In this document: piece by piece, positions 62,622 to 64,000 of the stretch
Position numbering within the stretch: position 1 is the first letter of the stretch
Layout of the letters: every line of letters begins with the position of its first letter
From: Micromonospora sp. MP36
GTDB taxonomy: Bacteria > Actinomycetota > Actinomycetes > Mycobacteriales > Micromonosporaceae
Length of the DNA: 64,000 nt
Reading direction: 5' to 3'
Assembly (NCBI RefSeq): GCF_008119785.1
Contig: NZ_VSFA01000001.1
Coordinates: 248,001 to 312,000 of the forward strand
Position numbers and translations under genes: made by a program
The notes under the pieces: generated by a model
What the model was told of the DNA's origin: nothing
Databases searched by the model: none
Seen by the model: only the letters and a program-made list of their open reading frames with translations

Positions 62622-63986
62622 GTGGCGGAGTTGCACACCGGTGTCGGTCGTCAGCGAGGTGCCCTGCCGTGGCCGCGGCCGCGCCGGATCGCCACCCTCT
62701 CCGTACACACCTCGCCGCTGCACCAGCCTGGCACGGGCGACGCGGGCGGCATGAACGTCTACATCCTGGAGGTCGCCCGGCGGTTGGCCGAGGCCGACGT
62801 CGAGGTGGAGATATTCACCCGGGCCACCTCCGGCGACCTGCCGCCGGTGGTCGAGATGGCGCCCGGCGTGCACGTCCGGCACGTCACCGCCGGCCCGCTG
62901 GAGGGGCTGACCAAAGAGGAGCTCCCCGGGCAGCTCTGCGCCTTCACCGCCGGCGTGCTCCGTGCCGAGGCGGCGCGCCCGCCGGGCCACTACGACCTCA
63001 TCCACTCGCACTACTGGCTCTCCGGGCAGGTCGGCTGGCTGGCCAAGGAGCGGTGGGGCGTGCCCCTGGTGCACACCGCGCACACCCTGGCGAAGGTCAA
63101 GAACGCCCAGCTCGCCGCCGGGGACCGGCCGGAGCCGAAGGCCCGGCTCATCGGCGAGGAGCAGGTGGTCGCCGAGGCCGACCGGCTGGTCGCCAACACC
63201 CGGGTGGAGGCCCGCGACCTGCTCTCCCGGTACGACGCCGAGCCGGACCGGGTGGCCGTCGTGGAGCCCGGCGTCGACCTGGACCGGTTCCGCCCGGTCG
63301 CCGGGGACCGGGACGCCGGCGTACGCGCCGCCCGCCGCCGCCTCGGCCTGCCCACCACCGGGTACGTGGTGGCGTTCGTCGGCCGGATCCAGCCGCTCAA
63401 GGCCCCGGACGTGCTGGTCCGCGCGGTCGCCGCACTGCGCGAGCGGGAGCCCGCGCTGGTCGACGAGCTGACCGTGGTGATCTGCGGCGGCCCCAGCGGC
63501 AGCGGTCTCGACCGGCCCACCGCGCTGATCGAGCTGGCCGGCGCGCTCGGGGTCGCCGACCGGGTGCGTTTCCTGCCGCCGCAGACCGGCGACGACCTGC
63601 CCGCCCTCTACCGGGCCGCCGACCTGGTCGCGGTGCCGTCGTACAACGAGTCGTTCGGTCTGGTCGCGCTGGAGGCCCAGGCGTGCGGCACACCCGTCCT
63701 GGCCGCCGCCGTGGGCGGTCTGGTCACCGCCGTCCGCGACGGGGTCAGCGGGGTGCTCATCGACGGCCACGACCCGGTCGACTGGGCCCGTACGCTGGCC
63801 CGGCTGCTCCCCGACCGGCTGCGCCGCGCCGCTCTGGGCCGGGGCGCGCAGCGTCACGCCCGCAACTTCTCCTGGCATCGCACCGTCTCCGGCCTGCTCG
63901 CCGTGTACGGCGAGGCGATCGCCGAGCACCGCGCCCGGCTGGCCGGGCAGCTCTCCGGCGACCCGGCCCTCTCCTGCTCCTGGTGA
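62622..63986 (+). CDS. mshA: D-inositol-3-phosphate glycosyltransferase
   Basis: First committed enzyme of mycothiol synthesis; joins GlcNAc from UDP-GlcNAc to inositol-3-phosphate. 454 residues, GT4 fold. N-terminal [20 protein letters not shown], acceptor region [20 protein letters not shown] with [11 protein letters not shown], donor-binding [14 protein letters not shown] and the E-x7-E motif [23 protein letters not shown] 62622 follows AGGGAG at 6 nt. The whole gene is inside the window; the last 14 nt hold no feature. Confidence 0.94.
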   Translation: MAELHTGVGRQRGALPWPRPRRIATLSVHTSPLHQPGTGDAGGMNVYILEVARRLAEADVEVEIFTRATSGDLPPVVEMAPGVHVRHVTAGPLEGLTKEELPGQLCAFTAGVLRAEAARPPGHYDLIHSHYWLSGQVGWLAKERWGVPLVHTAHTLAKVKNAQLAAGDRPEPKARLIGEEQVVAEADRLVANTRVEARDLLSRYDAEPDRVAVVEPGVDLDRFRPVAGDRDAGVRAARRRLGLPTTGYVVAFVGRIQPLKAPDVLVRAVAALREREPALVDELTVVICGGPSGSGLDRPTALIELAGALGVADRVRFLPPQTGDDLPALYRAADLVAVPSYNESFGLVALEAQACGTPVLAAAVGGLVTAVRDGVSGVLIDGHDPVDWARTLARLLPDRLRRAALGRGAQRHARNFSWHRTVSGLLAVYGEAIAEHRARLAGQLSGDPALSCSW

Positions 63987-64000
63987 CCGGTCCCGCCCGG

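Overview
The window is about 72-73% G+C, uses many GTG starts, and carries mycothiol genes (mshA, mshD and a mycothiol-dependent maleylpyruvate isomerase-like protein), a GlnR-type nitrogen regulator, an HbhA-like gene set and a SAM-IV-like riboswitch. Together these point to the chromosome of a filamentous actinomycete, most likely a Micromonospora-like member of the Micromonosporaceae. I see no rRNA, tRNA, CRISPR, prophage or intact insertion sequence. Much of it looks like ordinary core chromosome. The run pit, pst, mshD, glnR, cysA-type sulfurtransferase, DUF1416, fur, mshA matches, from memory, the order of the corresponding Streptomyces genes.

Layout. 1-9.5 kb: a membrane-embedded subtilisin cut by the left edge, glycerol-3-phosphate dehydrogenase (glpD), a lipoprotein, a glycolate/lactate-type FAD oxidase, an HD protein, an FUSC-like membrane protein, and a class V aminotransferase downstream of a SAM-IV-like riboswitch. 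9.5-17 kb: a PrsW peptidase, a GroES-like protein, an AI-2E transporter, DinG helicase, a DUF402 protein and SigJ. 17-26 kb: a phosphate region with PPK2, a DUF47 regulator plus PiT transporter under a three-repeat PHO box, then pstSCAB under a second PHO box, with a NUDIX gene and a nonsense-mutated oxidoreductase between. 26-33 kb: mshD, a polysaccharide deacetylase, glnR, an LmeA-like lipoprotein-like protein, and a sulfur operon (sulfurtransferase, DUF1416) led by a cysteine-rich leader peptide. 33-46 kb: a debranching-type glycosidase coupled to an SCP2 protein, DsrE, nitrobindin, Fur plus YgfZ, a BKACE enzyme, asparaginase, an XRE/HbhA-like operon and a frameshifted AlaX gene. 46-51.5 kb: two acetyltransferases, a nucleotidyltransferase, an SDR, a WYL regulator and an EI24 membrane protein.

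51.5-58.7 kb is the most unusual part. A single secreted 1883-residue protein combines a ThuA domain, a PQQ-type sugar dehydrogenase propeller, PKD and carbohydrate-binding modules, a DUF1080 (3-keto-glycoside hydrolase family) domain, bacterial Ig-like repeats and a C-terminal FIMAH-like domain. Convergent to it lies a LacI repressor gene, which sits directly downstream of the broken C-terminal remnant of a GH1 beta-glucosidase and a 69-nt palindromic element. The last 5 kb return to core genes: a mycothiol-dependent isomerase-like protein, murB, a methyltransferase/SDR pair and mshA.

Regulation read from the sequence: many genes have a TANNNT box 6-9 nt before the start codon, which suggests widespread leaderless transcription. 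Three RNA-level controls are predicted: the SAM-IV-like riboswitch, the cysteine leader peptide, and a small upstream ORF before one acetyltransferase. Phosphate control (PHO boxes) and nitrogen control (glnR with a possible GlnR box beside it) lie close together.
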